Positions 63,453 to 64,000 of a stretch of DNA of 64,000 nt are shown in pieces. The notes under the pieces are model-generated. The model saw nothing but the letters and a program-made list of their open reading frames with translations, was not told the DNA's origin and did no database searches. Made by a program: the position numbers and the translations under genes. The DNA lies in contig OZ220216.1 in the NCBI GenBank assembly GCA_964291505.2, positions 682,001 to 746,000 of the forward strand, read 5' to 3'. Numbering within the stretch: the stretch's first letter is position 1; the number at the start of each line of letters is the position of its first letter. The DNA comes from Kistimonas sp964291505 (GTDB lineage Bacteria; Pseudomonadota; Gammaproteobacteria; Pseudomonadales; Endozoicomonadaceae).

Positions 63453-64000
63453 ATGCTGAAAAAATTACGAGGCCTGTTCTCGACAGACCTCTCTATCGAC
63501 CTGGGAACAGCCAACACGCTGGTATATGTGCGTGAAAAAGGGATTGTCCTGGATGAGCCATCGGTTGTGGCGATTCGGAATCTGGGTAGCCAGAAAAGTG
63601 TGGTGGCGGTCGGTTCCGACGCCAAGCGTATGCTGGGACGGACTCCGGGCAATATCACTGCCATTCGGCCCATGAAGGACGGCGTCATCGCCGACTTCGA
63701 TGTGTGTGAAAAAATGCTGCAGCACTTTATCAATAAGGTGCATGAGAACAGTGTGATCCAGCCCAGCCCGCGTGTGCTGGTCTGTGTGCCCTGCAAATCC
63801 ACCAAGGTGGAACGCCGGGCGATCCGGGAATCGGTGCTGGGCGCCGGCGCCCGGGAAGTCTACCTGATTGAAGAGCCCATGGCGGCCGCGATCGGTGCCG
63901 GCCTTCCTGTTGAGGAAGCCAATGGCTCCATGGTAGTGGATATCGGTGGCGGTACTACGGAGATCGCCATCATCTCCCTGAGCGGTGTCGTGTATTCCGA
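63453..64000 (+). CDS. mreB: Rod shape-determining protein MreB (3' end cut by window)
   Basis: 182 residues are visible and the frame is open to the window end. The actin-like nucleotide motifs are present: STDLSIDLGTANTLVYV (phosphate 1) and VVDIGGGTTEIAIISL (phosphate 2), with RRAIRESVLGAGAREVYLIE between. It polymerises at the inner membrane and directs cell-wall elongation. The gatCAB-mreB divergent order is common in gammaproteobacteria, where mreC and mreD follow. An intergenic stretch of 292 bases separates it from gatC. Confidence 0.95.
   Translation, partial: MLKKLRGLFSTDLSIDLGTANTLVYVREKGIVLDEPSVVAIRNLGSQKSVVAVGSDAKRMLGRTPGNITAIRPMKDGVIADFDVCEKMLQHFINKVHENSVIQPSPRVLVCVPCKSTKVERRAIRESVLGAGAREVYLIEEPMAAAIGAGLPVEEANGSMVVDIGGGTTEIAIISLSGVVYS

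Noticed and set aside
1..64000. CRISPR array, rRNA or tRNA genes
   Set aside because: No regularly spaced repeats or tRNA/rRNA signatures were found while reading the window.

Overview
The window looks like part of a gammaproteobacterial chromosome. Core genes are gatCAB next to divergent mreB, frdABCD, trmA, rlmG, gor, fhs, corA and rhlE, mostly in a moderately GC-rich background. Between them lie AT-richer patches full of unfamiliar proteins. The mix (complete fumarate reductase operon, candidate secreted or host-directed proteins, decaying genes) would suit a host-associated Oceanospirillales/Endozoicomonadaceae-like bacterium. That placement is inference; no rRNA gene is present to settle it.

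Layout. 1-24.5 kb is mainly housekeeping: the 3' end of an anti-sigma factor gene, the AmmeMemoRadiSam trio, a large Lon-family protease, a GldA/F/G-like ABC exporter, corA, frdABCD, sanA, a tandem universal stress protein, a lipoprotein with a glycosyltransferase-like fold, trmA, a purine permease, an exported orphan, rlmG and gor. 24.7-33 kb alternates fhs with orphan genes: an AT-rich 877-aa protein carrying nuclear-localisation-like basic clusters, a GIY-YIG-domain protein, a protein with a Cys-rich hydrophobic patch, and an O-methyltransferase with a decayed partial duplicate of its 5' end. 34-41 kb holds rhlE and small lipoproteins, an isochorismatase-like hydrolase, a small ORF with a strange start, and an SDR/cupin pair. 

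41-51 kb has a lipid flavour: a phosphatidylserine decarboxylase gene cut by a 1,033-bp IS1595-type element with a clean 8-bp target duplication, two alpha/beta hydrolases, and a sphingosine-phosphate-lyase-like PLP enzyme coupled to a small SCP2-like protein. A kinase-fold-like protein and a Cys-rich secreted protein also lie here. 51-53.4 kb contains Nudix, Sel1-repeat, SnoaL-like and HxlR-regulator genes. 

53.4-57.9 kb is an AT-rich defence island on the minus strand. It runs from a DarT1-type DNA ADP-ribosyltransferase (interrupted by one in-frame UGA) through its NADAR antitoxin to hamA and hamB, a Hachiman system. The core resumes with an apparently exported 3-hydroxyacyl-CoA-dehydrogenase-like protein, gatCAB and the start of mreB.

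The most striking theme is point decay between about 32 and 58 kb. There is an IS-split psd, an amber codon near the start of that IS's own transposase, an opal codon in darT, a decayed methyltransferase copy and a probable frameshift before the 37.8-kb ORF. No CRISPR array, rRNA or tRNA gene was recognised.
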